Assembly (NCBI RefSeq): GCF_003259905.1
Contig: NZ_QLMG01000005.1
Location: forward strand, 62,001 to 126,000
Direction: 5' to 3'
Origin: Salipiger aestuarii
GTDB lineage: Bacteria > Pseudomonadota > Alphaproteobacteria > Rhodobacterales > Rhodobacteraceae
Length of the DNA stretch: 64,000 nucleotides
Part shown: piece after piece, positions 1-8,801 of the stretch
Layout: every line of letters begins with the position of its first letter
Numbering within the stretch: position 1 is the first letter of the stretch
Program-made: the position numbers and the translations under genes
Notes under the pieces: model-generated
The model's input: only the letters and a program-made list of their open reading frames with translations
The model's database searches: none
What the model was told of the DNA's origin: nothing

Positions 1-803
1 ATCTTTGCCTCGTCGCGCGAATGGGCGACCCCGGAAACGACGTTCAGTTCCATGATTTCCTCCTCGTCGCAGACCAGGGTTCCGGCCTCGTCCGATTGTT
101 CCTCGAAGCTGCTGAGCACCCGCAGCTTGACCTTGTAGCGCATGGCCAGTTCGACCGACCGTGTTTGCAGGACCTTGGCGCCAAGCGAGGCCAGTTCCAG
201 CATTTCCTCGAACGCGATCCTGTCCAGTTTGCGGGCCTTGTCGCAGATGCGCGGGTCGGTGGTGTAGACGCCATCAACATCGGTGTAGATGTCGCAGCGT
301 TCGGCATCGAACGCGGCGGCAAAGGCGACGGCGGTGGTGTCCGATCCGCCCCGGCCCAGCGTGGTGATGCGGCCCTCGGGGGAAAGCCCCTGAAAGCCCG
401 CGACCACGGCGACGCGCATGCCTTCGCCGAATTTGCGTGTGATGTTGCCGGTCGGAATGTCGACGATGCGCGCCGAGCTGTGCTGGCTGGTGGTCATCAG
501 CGGCACCTGCCAGCCCTGCCAGGACCGCGCGGGCACATCCATTTCCTGAAGCGTCAGCGCCATCAGCCCGGCGGTGACGTTTTCGCCAGACGACACGACG
601 GCATCGTATTCGCGCGCGTCGAACAGCGGCGAGGTTTCCTCGACAAGGCCGACAAGCTTGTTGGTCTCGCCCGACATGGCCGAGACGATGACGATGACGT
701 CATAGCCCTTGGCCACCTCGACGCCGACACGTTTCGCCGCCCGCCGGATGCGGTCAAGCGTGGCGACGGACGTGCCGCCGAATTTCATCACGAGAACGGG
801 CAT
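1..803 (-). CDS. lysC: Aspartate kinase (N-terminal part, cut by window edge)
   Basis: This enzyme phosphorylates aspartate, the first step toward lysine, threonine and methionine. The gene reads leftward from an ATG at 803 and runs off the window, leaving about 267 residues. The N-terminus carries the amino-acid-kinase signature KFGGTSV. Further on are the SGEN segment, the GRGGSDTTA motif and the [13 protein letters not shown] segment typical of aspartokinases. The last visible residues (after about 255) are where the first ACT regulatory domain should begin. The C-terminal ACT domains are outside the window. The family assignment is very secure; feedback specificity cannot be judged from this part. 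Confidence 0.97.
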   Translation of the reverse strand, partial: MPVLVMKFGGTSVATLDRIRRAAKRVGVEVAKGYDVIVIVSAMSGETNKLVGLVEETSPLFDAREYDAVVSSGENVTAGLMALTLQEMDVPARSWQGWQVPLMTTSQHSSARIVDIPTGNITRKFGEGMRVAVVAGFQGLSPEGRITTLGRGGSDTTAVAFAAAFDAERCDIYTDVDGVYTTDPRICDKARKLDRIAFEEMLELASLGAKVLQTRSVELAMRYKVKLRVLSSFEEQSDEAGTLVCDEEEIMELNVVSGVAHSRDEAK

Positions 804-875
804 GCAGCACCCCCCGGTGGACCTTGATAACGCGCGGTTTACGCGGGGGGCGTGGATTGCGCAAGAGGCAGGCAA

Positions 876-920
876 GACACCCCGCGGTGCCCGAATCAAG
901 GGCGTTGAACGCGGGGTGTC
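876..920. repeat. Long inverted repeat upstream of lysC
   Basis: Perfect 11-base arms (876-886 and 910-920, GACACCCCGCG and its complement) enclose a 23-base loop. The repeat lies between the end of the SDR gene and the lysC start, both on the minus strand. No T-run follows on that strand, so a simple intrinsic terminator is not supported. It may be an RNA element in the lysC leader or the processed 3' end of the upstream message. Confidence 0.45.
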
Positions 921-929
921 AGCGGTGCC

Positions 930-1568
930 TCAGGTCGGGAGCGCCTGCCCGTCCCAGGTTTCGAAACAGCCGGTGTTTTGCAGGCTGAGCGCTTCAAGCC
1001 GGTCGGCAAGTCCGGTTGCGGATTGCGCGGCCGTGATCTCGGCAGAGGCGCCGCCCATGTCGGTCTGCACCCAGCCCGGGTGATAGATGCCCACGCTGAT
1101 GCCCTGCGACTTGAGATCGGAGGACAGGTTGCGCCCCAGATTAAGCGCCGCCGCCTTGGAGGCGCGGTAAATGTAGCAGCCGCCGGGCGCCTGTTCGTCG
1201 CTGGCCATCTGCGACGAGATGATCATGATTTTCGCCGTCCCCGACCGGCGCAGGTGGGGCAGCATGGCCTGCACCGTCAGAAACACGCCGGTGACGTTGA
1301 CGGCAAAGCTGTCGGCCCACATCTGTTGGGGATAGCCGTCGATGTCCTGCGCCATGTCCAGAAACACGCCCGCGTTGCAGATCAGTGCATCCAGCGGCGC
1401 GTCGATGCCCCGGGCCAGCGCGGAGATTGAGGCCGGGTCGGTCACGTCAAGCGGGGCCAGGCCGGGCGCGTTGCGCGCGGTGCCTGTCACGGTGTTGCCG
1501 CGTGTGGACAGTTCGGTGCAAAGGGCGGCGCCGATGCCGCGGTTTGCTCCGGTCACAAGGATTCGCAT
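930..1568 (-). CDS. SDR family oxidoreductase
   Basis: A 212-residue short-chain dehydrogenase/reductase. The nucleotide-binding motif TGANRGIG is at residues 6-13, NAG at 65-67, the catalytic Ser near 119, and Tyr134/Lys138 form the YxxxK pair. It is shorter than classical SDRs (about 250 residues) and resembles the C-factor/CsgA-like group, for which the substrate is usually unknown. The start overlaps the stop of the upstream DUF1178 gene by one base (TGATG), so the two are probably translationally coupled. The oxidoreductase fold is certain; the substrate is not known. Confidence 0.9.
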   Translation of the reverse strand: MRILVTGANRGIGAALCTELSTRGNTVTGTARNAPGLAPLDVTDPASISALARGIDAPLDALICNAGVFLDMAQDIDGYPQQMWADSFAVNVTGVFLTVQAMLPHLRRSGTAKIMIISSQMASDEQAPGGCYIYRASKAAALNLGRNLSSDLKSQGISVGIYHPGWVQTDMGGASAEITAAQSATGLADRLEALSLQNTGCFETWDGQALPT

Positions 1569-1993
1569 CAGTTGATCTTTCGTGTTGGTCGGAAGGGAAG
1601 GGGGACGACGGGGATTCCGTCATTGATGAGTCTGATCGCCTCGCCGCCGCGGGCCTCGCCCCAGATCGCACGTTTCGGCGCCTCGCCTTCGTGCATGGCG
1701 CGGGCTTCGCGGGCAAAATCGCGGCCCACATAATCCGAGGATCTTTCGACCTCGTCGCGCAGCGCGCGCAGGGCCTGTTCGGCGGACGATTCGGGGGTGG
1801 ACAGCGGGGCCTTGACGGGGCGCTCGGCCCCTGCGTTCACGCGTGGCGCCATGAGGTCCTTGGCCACGTCGGACGATCCGCAGACCGAACAGGCCACAAG
1901 CCCGGCGGCGTGCAGCTTGTCAAAGGCGCTTGCGGATTGGAACCAACTGTCAAAGCGGTGATCCTGCGCGCATCTGAGGGTGTACTGGATCAT
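1568..1993 (-). CDS. DUF1178 family protein
   Basis: A 141-residue cytosolic protein. It starts with a zinc-ribbon-like N-terminus (Cys8, then a CxxC at Cys35 and Cys38) and has a conserved C-terminal PLPFRP-type tail, both as in the DUF1178 family widespread in alphaproteobacteria. No function is established for the family. It is the first gene of a two-gene unit with the overlapping SDR downstream. The cysteine arrangement suggests metal binding, which is inference. Confidence 0.88.
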   Translation of the reverse strand: MIQYTLRCAQDHRFDSWFQSASAFDKLHAAGLVACSVCGSSDVAKDLMAPRVNAGAERPVKAPLSTPESSAEQALRALRDEVERSSDYVGRDFAREARAMHEGEAPKRAIWGEARGGEAIRLINDGIPVVPLPFRPTRKIN

Positions 1994-2044
1994 ACTCGCA
2001 GCCCAATAGTGTGGGTCGTCAGGTAAGGGGTCGGACAGGAATAA

Positions 2045-3250
2045 TCAAGCGGGGGTCAGCGTGTCGAGCCGTGCGCTGATGCCCGCGACAAGCGCCTGCG
2101 CATCCATCCGGGGGCGCAGCAGCGCGCGCGCGGCCTGTCCCATCGCGCGCTGACGGGGGTGCAGCGCCAGCAACGCGGCGGCCAGCGTTTCGGCGCTGTC
2201 GATGGCGCAGGCGGCGCCGGCGGCGTCGAGCCGGGCAAAGGGCGCGCGGAAATTCCTGACGTCTGGCCCGTGGATCAGCGCGGCGCCACAGGCGGCGGGT
2301 TCGTAGGGGGTATGACCGCCGCGATCGGCCAGGGTGCCGCCGATGAACACCCGCCCCGCCGCCGCATAAAACAGTGCCATTTCTCCCAGCGTGTCGGCCA
2401 GGTAGACATCCGCATCCGGAGCTTCGCCCAGGCTGCGGCGGGCGACGGTCAGGCCCTTGGCGTTGGCCAGCCGGACGATGTCATCGGCGCGGCGCGGGTG
2501 GCGGGGGGCAAGGATCAGCCGCAGCTCGGGTTCCTGCGCGCGGGCGACAAGATGGGCGGTCAGCGCCGTCGCTTCCTCGCCTTCATGGGTCGAGGCGGCA
2601 AGCCAGGTGTGGTCCCTGTTCAGCCCGGACAACGTCGCGTCGTGCAGATCAGGCGGGTCGTACAGCGCCTTGAGGTCGACCACCGGCCCGGCGGCGTCCG
2701 CCGGCAACCCCGCCGCAAGGTAGCGCGCCAGCGACCCTTCGTCCTGCGCCGACAGCCAGTGGATACGGGCCAGAAGCCGACGTTGCAGCCCGCCGAACAG
2801 CCGCCATGCGCGCGCGGTGCGCTCGCTCAGTCGCCCCCCCATGATCAGCACCGGACCGGGACAGCCCAGCACCCGATGCGGCCACAGTTCGGATTCCATC
2901 GCCAGATGCGCCCGCACGGACCAGTTGCGCAGGAACCGCCGCGTCACCCACCCCAGGTCCAGCGGCGCAAGTCGCGCGGGCAGGCCCCAGCTTTGGGCCA
3001 GCGCGACCCCGGTGACGGAATTGCAGGTGACGACAAGCGCCAGATCGGGCCGGGCGATGCGCAGCGCCTCGATCAGGGGGCGGGCAGAGGCCAGTTCGCC
3101 GTTCGAGGCCGCGTGCAGCCACAGGTGGTGCCCCGGTTCGGCGGGCCCAAGCGCAAGGCGCGCGCGCAAATCCCCGAAGCTGCGCCCCAGAACAAGGCGC
3201 CCCAGCACAACAGCGGCAAACAGTGTCGTGAGCAGGCGGTAAAGCAGCAT
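2045..3250 (-). CDS. waaA: 3-deoxy-D-manno-octulosonic-acid (Kdo) transferase
   Basis: A 401-residue glycosyltransferase of family GT30, which adds Kdo from CMP-Kdo to the lipid A precursor at the inner face of the cytoplasmic membrane. A hydrophobic N-terminal anchor (residues 1-22) is followed by the GT30 signature LWLHAASNGE, where Asn replaces the more usual Val before the catalytic Gly-Glu. Later come an ESELWPH segment and the nucleotide-binding C-terminal half with GGTLADRGGHTPYEPAA. Length is near the family norm (about 420). It could be a paralog rather than the sole WaaA, since other lipid A genes are not adjacent. Confidence 0.88.
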   Translation of the reverse strand: MLLYRLLTTLFAAVVLGRLVLGRSFGDLRARLALGPAEPGHHLWLHAASNGELASARPLIEALRIARPDLALVVTCNSVTGVALAQSWGLPARLAPLDLGWVTRRFLRNWSVRAHLAMESELWPHRVLGCPGPVLIMGGRLSERTARAWRLFGGLQRRLLARIHWLSAQDEGSLARYLAAGLPADAAGPVVDLKALYDPPDLHDATLSGLNRDHTWLAASTHEGEEATALTAHLVARAQEPELRLILAPRHPRRADDIVRLANAKGLTVARRSLGEAPDADVYLADTLGEMALFYAAAGRVFIGGTLADRGGHTPYEPAACGAALIHGPDVRNFRAPFARLDAAGAACAIDSAETLAAALLALHPRQRAMGQAARALLRPRMDAQALVAGISARLDTLTPA

Positions 3251-3321
3251 AAGATGTCCCGTTGCGATGATGCCACGGGCTTAGGACGGCAGGCGCGCGC
3301 GGGCAAGCCTTGGCGCGCCCG

Positions 3322-3906
3322 TCAGGCGTCCAGCTCGGCGTCCCAGTACAGGTAGTCCATCCAGCTTTCATGCAGGTGGCCGGGCGGAAACTTGCGCCCG
3401 GTGTTCATCAGTTCGGACGCGCCGGGCTGGCGGGGGGTCTTGCGCAGATTCATGCCCGCGCGGCGCAGCGACTTGGACCCCTTGCGCAGGTTGCAAGGCG
3501 CGCAGGCGGCCACGACGTTTTCCCAGCTGGTGATGCCCCCGCTGGCGCGCGGCACAACATGATCGAACGTCAGTTCGCCCTTTGAGCCGCAATACTGACA
3601 GCGAAATTCATCCCTCAGAAAAAGATTAAAACGCGTGAAGGCCACGCGTTTTCGGGGTTTCACATAATCTTTCAGCACCACAACGCTGGGAATTTTCAGC
3701 GTCATCGACGGGCTTCGCACGGTCTCGTCGTATTCGGCGACGATGTCCACCCGTTCGAGAAAAGCCGCCTTGACCGCTTCTTGCCAAGGCCATAGCGAAA
3801 GGGGATAGTAGGAAAGCGGCCTGAAATCCGCGTTCAGAACCAGCGCCGGATGGTGCCGCAGCGCTGATGGTTCCCTGACAAAATGCGTTCTGAAGTCGCC
3901 GTCCAT
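3322..3906 (-). CDS. HNH endonuclease family protein
   Basis: A 194-residue protein with a C-terminal HNH domain. Two zinc-binding CxxC pairs (Cys103/Cys106 and Cys135/Cys138) bracket the catalytic His116 in the FDHVVPRASGG segment, with Asn130 and Asn139 completing the motif. The N-terminal part (residues 20-85) matches the extended form common in alphaproteobacteria and cyanobacteria. Members of this chromosomal single-copy family are not tied to restriction or mobile elements, and their cellular role is unknown. No mobile-element context is visible here. Confidence 0.9.
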   Translation of the reverse strand: MDGDFRTHFVREPSALRHHPALVLNADFRPLSYYPLSLWPWQEAVKAAFLERVDIVAEYDETVRSPSMTLKIPSVVVLKDYVKPRKRVAFTRFNLFLRDEFRCQYCGSKGELTFDHVVPRASGGITSWENVVAACAPCNLRKGSKSLRRAGMNLRKTPRQPGASELMNTGRKFPPGHLHESWMDYLYWDAELDA

Positions 3907-4124
3907 GAAGTGACTCTTTCCCTGCCCTGTCTGCCCGTACCAAGCACCAGAGCGGGACGACCCGCCCCAGCGTCAAGCCACTATATCCTGCGTCGGCCCT
4001 CTGGCAAGCCCCGCAACTTGTGGTGGCGCTATTGTTGGTACCGCGGTTGGGTAAATCTCATGTGACAGGCGCACCCCCCGGCATGGCGCCAAGCGCCACA
4101 AGGCCAGGCGACAGGGGCGGACAG

Positions 4125-4376
4125 TCAGTTGCCGAAATTCGCCACACCGGCGAAATCCATCGTCGCCAGCGCGGCCTTTTGGCGTGGTCCTTCGGCCGTC
4201 TCGTCCGGGCCATCGACCTGCACGAGGATACGGTTGGCGATCGGGCCCATGGTCCAGCTGTCTTGAACCGCGAATTTCTGGCGGCCGATCGGGTCGGTTT
4301 TCATCCCCACGGCGCCCTCACTGGCGATCGGCGTGGCGCAAAGCGCGGCAAAAGCAGGAATGCCGGGCAGTCGCAT
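4125..4376 (-). CDS. Small hypothetical protein
   Basis: An 83-residue reading frame of unknown family. The N-terminus (residues 1-20) is weakly hydrophobic and could be a short signal peptide. The stretch from about residue 25 (MKTDPIGRQKF) looks like a genuine protein segment. An in-frame stop lies just upstream of the ATG at 4376, so the start can only be this ATG or the Met at about residue 25. No good ribosome binding site is seen. It lies between the HNH gene and mur, and I cannot assign a function. Confidence 0.45.
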   Translation of the reverse strand: MRLPGIPAFAALCATPIASEGAVGMKTDPIGRQKFAVQDSWTMGPIANRILVQVDGPDETAEGPRQKAALATMDFAGVANFGN

Positions 4377-4491
4377 GGGGAAACCCCATCAGTTTCGGAA
4401 AAATCCATGCGTCACACGATGCCCTCGGCCCGGAACCCTTGCAAGCTGCGGTTTTCCCGACCGGACTGCGGCCGGCGACGGCTGTGGCGTC

Positions 4492-4926
4492 TCAGTCGGC
4501 CGCCCGCTTGCGGCGCACATAAAGCTCCAGCCGATGATGCACGATGTCATAGCCCAGGGCGGCGGCGATCTCGGCCTGCAGCTTCTCGATGCGTTCGGAA
4601 TGAAATTCGACGACTGCGCCGGTGTCGACGTCGATCATGTGGTCGTGATGGGCGGTTTTTGCATGTTCGAAACGCGCGGCCTCGCCTTCGAACTGGTGCC
4701 GGTGGATGACGCCCTGCGATTCCAGTTCGGTCAGGGTGCGATAGACGGTCGACAGCGAAATGCCGGGCACCTTTTCATGGGCGCGGCGGTGGAGTTCAAC
4801 CGCATCGGGGTGGTCTTTTGCCGCCGCCACGACCGCGAGCAGCGCGGCGCGCTGGCGGGTGATGCGGACCCCGGCGCGGCGCAGCGCCCCGGTCAGTTCC
4901 TGCGTTCGTGTCTCGATTGAAATCAT
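4492..4926 (-). CDS. mur: Fur-family manganese-responsive regulator (Mur)
   Basis: A 144-residue winged-helix metalloregulator. The DNA-binding half (residues 8-85) includes [11 protein letters not shown]. The dimer and metal half holds AHHDH (residues 92-96) and a [12 protein letters not shown] segment. The CxxC pair that holds structural zinc in Fur and Zur is replaced by DVDTG, as in alphaproteobacterial Mur/Fur proteins. It is divergent from sitABCD across a 121-base gap containing a Mur-box-like palindrome, which favours Mur over Zur. The start at 4926 (MISIETR) fits the family; in-frame upstream codons would run through the operator. Classical Fur is the main alternative. Confidence 0.82.
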   Translation of the reverse strand: MISIETRTQELTGALRRAGVRITRQRAALLAVVAAAKDHPDAVELHRRAHEKVPGISLSTVYRTLTELESQGVIHRHQFEGEAARFEHAKTAHHDHMIDVDTGAVVEFHSERIEKLQAEIAAALGYDIVHHRLELYVRRKRAAD

Positions 4927-4970
4927 GCGCCCGAATTTGCGCCATCGCGGCGTGTGGCGCAAGCGTTTCC

Positions 4971-4985
4971 TGCAAATCATTCGCA
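4971..4985. promoter_or_regulatory. Mur-box-like operator in the mur/sitA intergenic region
   Basis: An imperfect palindrome TGCAAATCATTCGCA (arms 7-1-7, six of seven pairs matching) is centred at 4978. Its left half (TGCAAATCATTC) recurs as a direct repeat at 5000-5011. Alphaproteobacterial Mur sites are TGCAAAT-type palindromes, so this pair of sites between the divergent regulator and transporter genes is a convincing operator. The assignment to Mur rests on family knowledge and position. Confidence 0.72.
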
Positions 4986-5047
4986 ACTGGATTGAAAATT
5001 GCAAATCATTCCTACATGCATCTGGGACGCAGCGCAGGAGAATGCTC

Positions 5048-5938
5048 ATGTTTTTACGACGCACGGTACTGGGATTCATCGGGGTGCTGGCGCTGGCCCC
5101 GCTGCCCGCCATCGCTGCCGAAAGGATCCGGGTCGCCACCACATTTACCGTGATCGCCGACATGGCGCAGAACGTGGCGGGGGACGCCGCCGAGGTGGTG
5201 TCGATCACCAAACCGGGGGCCGAGATCCACGGCTATCAGCCCACGCCCCGCGACCTTGTGGCGGCGCATGACGTGGACCTTATCCTGTGGAACGGTCTGA
5301 ATCTGGAAACCTGGTTCGAACAGTTCTTCGGCAATCTTCGCGATGTGCCTGCTGCTGTCGTATCCGAGGGGATCGAGCCGATCTCGATCTCGGGCGGGGA
5401 ATATGACGGCAAGCCCAACCCGCACGGCTGGATGGCGCTGAGTTCGGCGCTGATTTATGTGGACAACATCCGTGACGCGCTGAGCGGCGTCGATCCGGAT
5501 AACGCCGAAACCTATGCCGCGAACGCCGAAAGCTACAAGGCCAGTATCGCTGCCACCATCGGTCCGCTGCGCGAAGCGGCGCTGGCATTGCCCGGCTCCC
5601 GGCGCTGGCTGGTGACATCCGAGGGCGCGTTTTCCTATCTTGCCCGCGACTTCGGCTTGCAGGAACTGTACCTGTGGCCGATCAACGCCGATGCCCAGGG
5701 CACACCCAGCCAGGTGCGGGCGGTGATCGACGGGGTGCGCGAGCACGACATCCCGGCGGTGTTCTCGGAATCCACCGTGTCGGACAAGCCGGCGAAACAG
5801 GTGGCGCGGGAAACCGGGGCAAGCTACGGCGGCGTCCTGTATGTAGATTCGCTGTCCGAAGCAGGCGGGCCGGTGCCGACCTATCTGGATCTGCTGCGCG
5901 TCACCTCGGAAACCATTCTGAAAGGGTTGCAGCAATGA
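5048..5938 (+). CDS. sitA: Manganese/iron ABC transporter, periplasmic binding protein
   Basis: A 296-residue exported substrate-binding protein of the cluster A-I metal group. A signal peptide spans residues 1-24 (cleavage after AIAA). The four expected metal ligands are present: His61, His126, Glu192 and Asp267. There is no His-rich loop, which argues against a ZnuA zinc protein. The start at 5048 is preferred over the ATG at 5042 because AGGAG at 5036-5040 is 7 bases from it. It is the first gene of a four-gene operon with overlapping stops and starts, controlled by the operator at 4971-5011. Confidence 0.92.
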   Translation: MFLRRTVLGFIGVLALAPLPAIAAERIRVATTFTVIADMAQNVAGDAAEVVSITKPGAEIHGYQPTPRDLVAAHDVDLILWNGLNLETWFEQFFGNLRDVPAAVVSEGIEPISISGGEYDGKPNPHGWMALSSALIYVDNIRDALSGVDPDNAETYAANAESYKASIAATIGPLREAALALPGSRRWLVTSEGAFSYLARDFGLQELYLWPINADAQGTPSQVRAVIDGVREHDIPAVFSESTVSDKPAKQVARETGASYGGVLYVDSLSEAGGPVPTYLDLLRVTSETILKGLQQ

Positions 5939-6786
5939 CAGAGGGCATCCGCGCCGACAACGTGACCGTGACGTATCGCAACGGGCATACCGCCCTTCGG
6001 GACGCGAGTTTCGCATTGCCCACGGGCACCATCACCGCCCTCGTGGGGGTGAACGGCGCGGGCAAGTCGACCCTGTTCAAGGCGCTCATGGGCTTTGTGC
6101 CCGTGACGCGGGGCAGGGTCGAAATTCTTGGCCGCCCGGCGGGCGAGATGATGAAGAGCCAGGCGCTGGCCTATGTGCCCCAGGTCGAAGAGGTCGACTG
6201 GAGCTTTCCGGTGCTGGTCGAAGACGTGGTGATGATGGGCCGCTATGGGCACATGGGCTTTCTGCGCCGCCCCCGCGCCGCAGACCACGAGGCCGTGTCC
6301 GCCGCGCTTGCCCGCCTGAACATGACTGAGTTTCGCCACCGCCAGATCGGGGAATTGTCGGGCGGGCAGAAAAAGCGCGTCTTTCTGGCACGCGCGCTGG
6401 CGCAGGATGCGCAGGTGATCCTGCTGGACGAACCCTTTACCGGGGTCGATGTGCAGACCGAAGAGCAGATCATCGCCCTGTTGCGCGAACTGCGCGACGA
6501 GGGGCGGGTGATGCTGGTGGCGACGCATAACCTTGGGTCCGTGCCGGAATTCTGCGATCGGGTGGTGCTGGTCAAGGGCACGGTGCTGGCTTACGGGCCG
6601 ACCGCAGAGGTGTTCACCGCCGACCGCCTGCGCGAAGCCTTTGGCGGCGTGTTGCGCCATTTCATGCTGGGCGGTGACCGCTTGCACGATGACGAAGATC
6701 CCCGCGAACTGGGCATCTTTACGGATGATGAACGCCCGCTGGTGGTGTACGACGAACGGGTCAGAACAGTGAAACCGCGCGCATGA
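5935..6786 (+). CDS. sitB: Manganese/iron ABC transporter, ATPase
   Basis: A 283-residue ATP-binding subunit that powers metal uptake. It has Walker A GVNGAGKST (residues 38-46), signature LSGGQKKR (141-148), Walker B VILLDEP (161-167) and the switch His in ATHN. The C-terminal extension of about 35 residues beyond the ATPase core is typical of SitB/MntB proteins. The start codon overlaps the sitA stop (ATGA) and the stop overlaps the sitC start, so the genes are translationally coupled. Confidence 0.95.
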   Translation: MTEGIRADNVTVTYRNGHTALRDASFALPTGTITALVGVNGAGKSTLFKALMGFVPVTRGRVEILGRPAGEMMKSQALAYVPQVEEVDWSFPVLVEDVVMMGRYGHMGFLRRPRAADHEAVSAALARLNMTEFRHRQIGELSGGQKKRVFLARALAQDAQVILLDEPFTGVDVQTEEQIIALLRELRDEGRVMLVATHNLGSVPEFCDRVVLVKGTVLAYGPTAEVFTADRLREAFGGVLRHFMLGGDRLHDDEDPRELGIFTDDERPLVVYDERVRTVKPRA

Positions 6787-7637
6787 CCTGGCTTGAACCT
6801 TTCACATACGGGTACATGACGAACGCGATCTGGGTTTCGGCCCTTGTCGGCGGGGTCTGTGCGTTCCTGTCGGCCTACCTCGTGCTCAAGGGCTGGTCGC
6901 TGATCGGCGACGCGCTGTCGCATTCCGTGGTGCCGGGGGTGGCGGGGGCATACATGCTCGGGCTGCCGTTCGCTCTGGGGGCGTTCCTGTCTGGCGGGTT
7001 GGCTGCGTTGGCGATGTTGTTCCTGCGCAGCCGGTCCGGTCTGAAAGAAGACGTGGTGATCGGCCTGATCTTTACCGCGTTCTTCGGGATGGGGCTGTTC
7101 ATGGTGTCGCTGAACCCCATGGCCGTGTCGATCCAGACCATCACCATGGGCAACATTCTTGCAATTTCGCCGCAGGACACGCTGCAACTGGTGCTGATCG
7201 GAGGCATCTCGCTGGCGGTGCTGCTGGCCAAATGGCGCGACCTGCTGGCGGTGTTCTTTGACGAAGCTCACGCCCGCACCATCGGCCTTCCGGTCACGAC
7301 GCTGCGGCTGGTGTTCTTTACGCTGCTGTCGGCCTCGACCGTGGCGGCGATGCAGACGGTGGGCGCGTTTCTGGTAATTGCGCTGGTGGTGACGCCGGGC
7401 GCGACGGCCTATCTGCTGACCGACCGGTTCGGACGCATGCTGGCGCTGTCGGTTGCCATCGGCACAATCAGTTCCGCCGTGGGGGCCTATGCCAGCTATT
7501 TTCTGGACGGGGCGACCGGGGGCATCATCGTGTGCCTGCAAACCGCGCTGTTTCTGCTGGCCTTTGTCTTTGCGCCGACCCACGGCACGCTGGCGGCCCG
7601 GCGCAAGGCGCTTGCCGCGCTGACAGAGGTGAACTGA
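6783..7637 (+). CDS. sitC: Manganese/iron ABC transporter, permease 1
   Basis: A 284-residue integral membrane subunit of the ABC-3 family with about eight hydrophobic helices. It contains LKGWSLIGDALSHSVVPGV (residues 37-55), the conserved coupling region of this family. Two different permease genes follow each other in this operon, which is characteristic of SitABCD/MntABCD systems and differs from the single permease of znuABC. ATGA overlap with sitB; a TGATG junction with sitD. Confidence 0.94.
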   Translation: MTWLEPFTYGYMTNAIWVSALVGGVCAFLSAYLVLKGWSLIGDALSHSVVPGVAGAYMLGLPFALGAFLSGGLAALAMLFLRSRSGLKEDVVIGLIFTAFFGMGLFMVSLNPMAVSIQTITMGNILAISPQDTLQLVLIGGISLAVLLAKWRDLLAVFFDEAHARTIGLPVTTLRLVFFTLLSASTVAAMQTVGAFLVIALVVTPGATAYLLTDRFGRMLALSVAIGTISSAVGAYASYFLDGATGGIIVCLQTALFLLAFVFAPTHGTLAARRKALAALTEVN

Positions 7638-8467
7638 TGGACAGCCTGCTTTTGCCATTCCAGTTTCCGTTCATGCAGAACGGGTTTCTGATCGTTGCGC
7701 TGATCGCGCCCGCAGGGGCGTTGCTGAGCTGTTTTCTGGTGCTCAAGGGCTGGGCGCTGCTGGGCGATGCCACCAGCCATGCGGTGCTGCCGGGTGTGGT
7801 GCTGGCCTATATGGCGGGCATTCCGCTGTTGATCGGGGCATTCCTTGCGGCACTGTTCTGCGCGCTGTCCACCGGGTTCATCGGGGCCAATTCAAGGGTC
7901 AAGCAGGATACGGTCATGGGGGTCGTGTTCTCGGGCATGTTTGGCGCGGGGATCGTGCTTTACACCAGTATCGAAAGCGCGCTGCATCTGGATCATATCC
8001 TGTTCGGCGACATGATGGGCGTGCAATCGGGCGACCTGTGGACGGCGGGCGTGATCTCGGGCGTTGTAACGCTGGGCCTGCTGGTCAAGTGGCGCGACAT
8101 CCTCGCCCATGCGTTCGACCCGGTGCAGGCCAGGATGATCGGCCTGCGCGTGGGCGTCATACATTACGGGCTTCTGGTGGCGTTGTCTGCCACGATCGTG
8201 GCGATGCTGTCATCGGTCGGGATCATCCTTGCGGTGGCCTATCTGATCGCGCCGGGGGCGATTGCCTTTCTGCTGGTGCGCAGTTTCGGCGTCATGCTGT
8301 GGGTGGCGACGGGCGCGGCGCTGGTGGCGGGGATCGTCGGCACCTACGCGGCATTCTGGCTGGACAGTTCGCCCGCGCCGACCATCGTGCTGGTCCTGAC
8401 GGGGATGTTTCTGGCGGCCCTCGGCTGGCGTCAGCTTCTGATCGCAAGGCACCAGCAAGCGGCGTGA
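7637..8467 (+). CDS. sitD: Manganese/iron ABC transporter, permease 2
   Basis: A 276-residue second ABC-3 permease, a homologue of the preceding gene with the equivalent LKGWALLGDATSHAVLPGV segment. The start at 7637 (MDSLLLPF) shares its A with the sitC stop. A longer in-frame extension upstream would lie inside sitC and is not needed. It forms the heteromeric membrane channel with sitC and ends the operon. The gene downstream is on the opposite strand. Confidence 0.93.
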   Translation: MDSLLLPFQFPFMQNGFLIVALIAPAGALLSCFLVLKGWALLGDATSHAVLPGVVLAYMAGIPLLIGAFLAALFCALSTGFIGANSRVKQDTVMGVVFSGMFGAGIVLYTSIESALHLDHILFGDMMGVQSGDLWTAGVISGVVTLGLLVKWRDILAHAFDPVQARMIGLRVGVIHYGLLVALSATIVAMLSSVGIILAVAYLIAPGAIAFLLVRSFGVMLWVATGAALVAGIVGTYAAFWLDSSPAPTIVLVLTGMFLAALGWRQLLIARHQQAA

Positions 8468-8486
8468 ACGTGGCGCTCAGGGCGGC

Positions 8487-8801
8487 TCACGGCGCGGGTT
8501 CAATGCCTATGGTCTGGCGCAGAGATCCGGTCGCACGGTCGAAAATCAGGATTTCGTCGCCTTGGGTCACCACCGCATACCAGTCTGACCCCTGGGTATA
8601 GGCGGTGGCCCTGGCGCCATCGGGCAGGGTGATCGCGTCCGGCAACGGCGCGCGCGCGTTCGTGTAACGGATGACAACCAGCCCCAACAGCGTTAGAAGC
8701 CCCGCGATCATCACCCCCGTCAGCACGGTCACCAACAGCCGCAAAAAGCGCAGGTTGGCCGGTTCGGGCAGTTTCTCGTCGGCATCCGGAGTCCGGGACA
8801 T
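8487..8801 (-). CDS. DUF6476-type small membrane protein
   Basis: A 104-residue protein with a charged N-terminus, one transmembrane segment (about residues 24-48) and a soluble C-terminal domain containing a GDEILIFDRATG-type beta segment. This architecture matches the uncharacterised DUF6476 family of Rhodobacteraceae. The start at 8801 has a good AAGGA six bases upstream. Remarkably, its start codon overlaps the start codon of the divergent pseudouridine synthase gene. No function is known. Confidence 0.78.
   Translation of the reverse strand: MSRTPDADEKLPEPANLRFLRLLVTVLTGVMIAGLLTLLGLVVIRYTNARAPLPDAITLPDGARATAYTQGSDWYAVVTQGDEILIFDRATGSLRQTIGIEPAP

Noticed and set aside
3322-3906. HNH protein as part of a restriction or homing system
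   Set aside because: No methyltransferase, intron or mobile-element features are adjacent; the protein belongs to a chromosomal single-copy family flanked by core genes.
5048-8467. Zinc (znuABC) identity for the metal transporter
   Set aside because: Two distinct permease genes, no His-rich loop in the binding protein and a Mur-type operator favour manganese/iron SitABCD.
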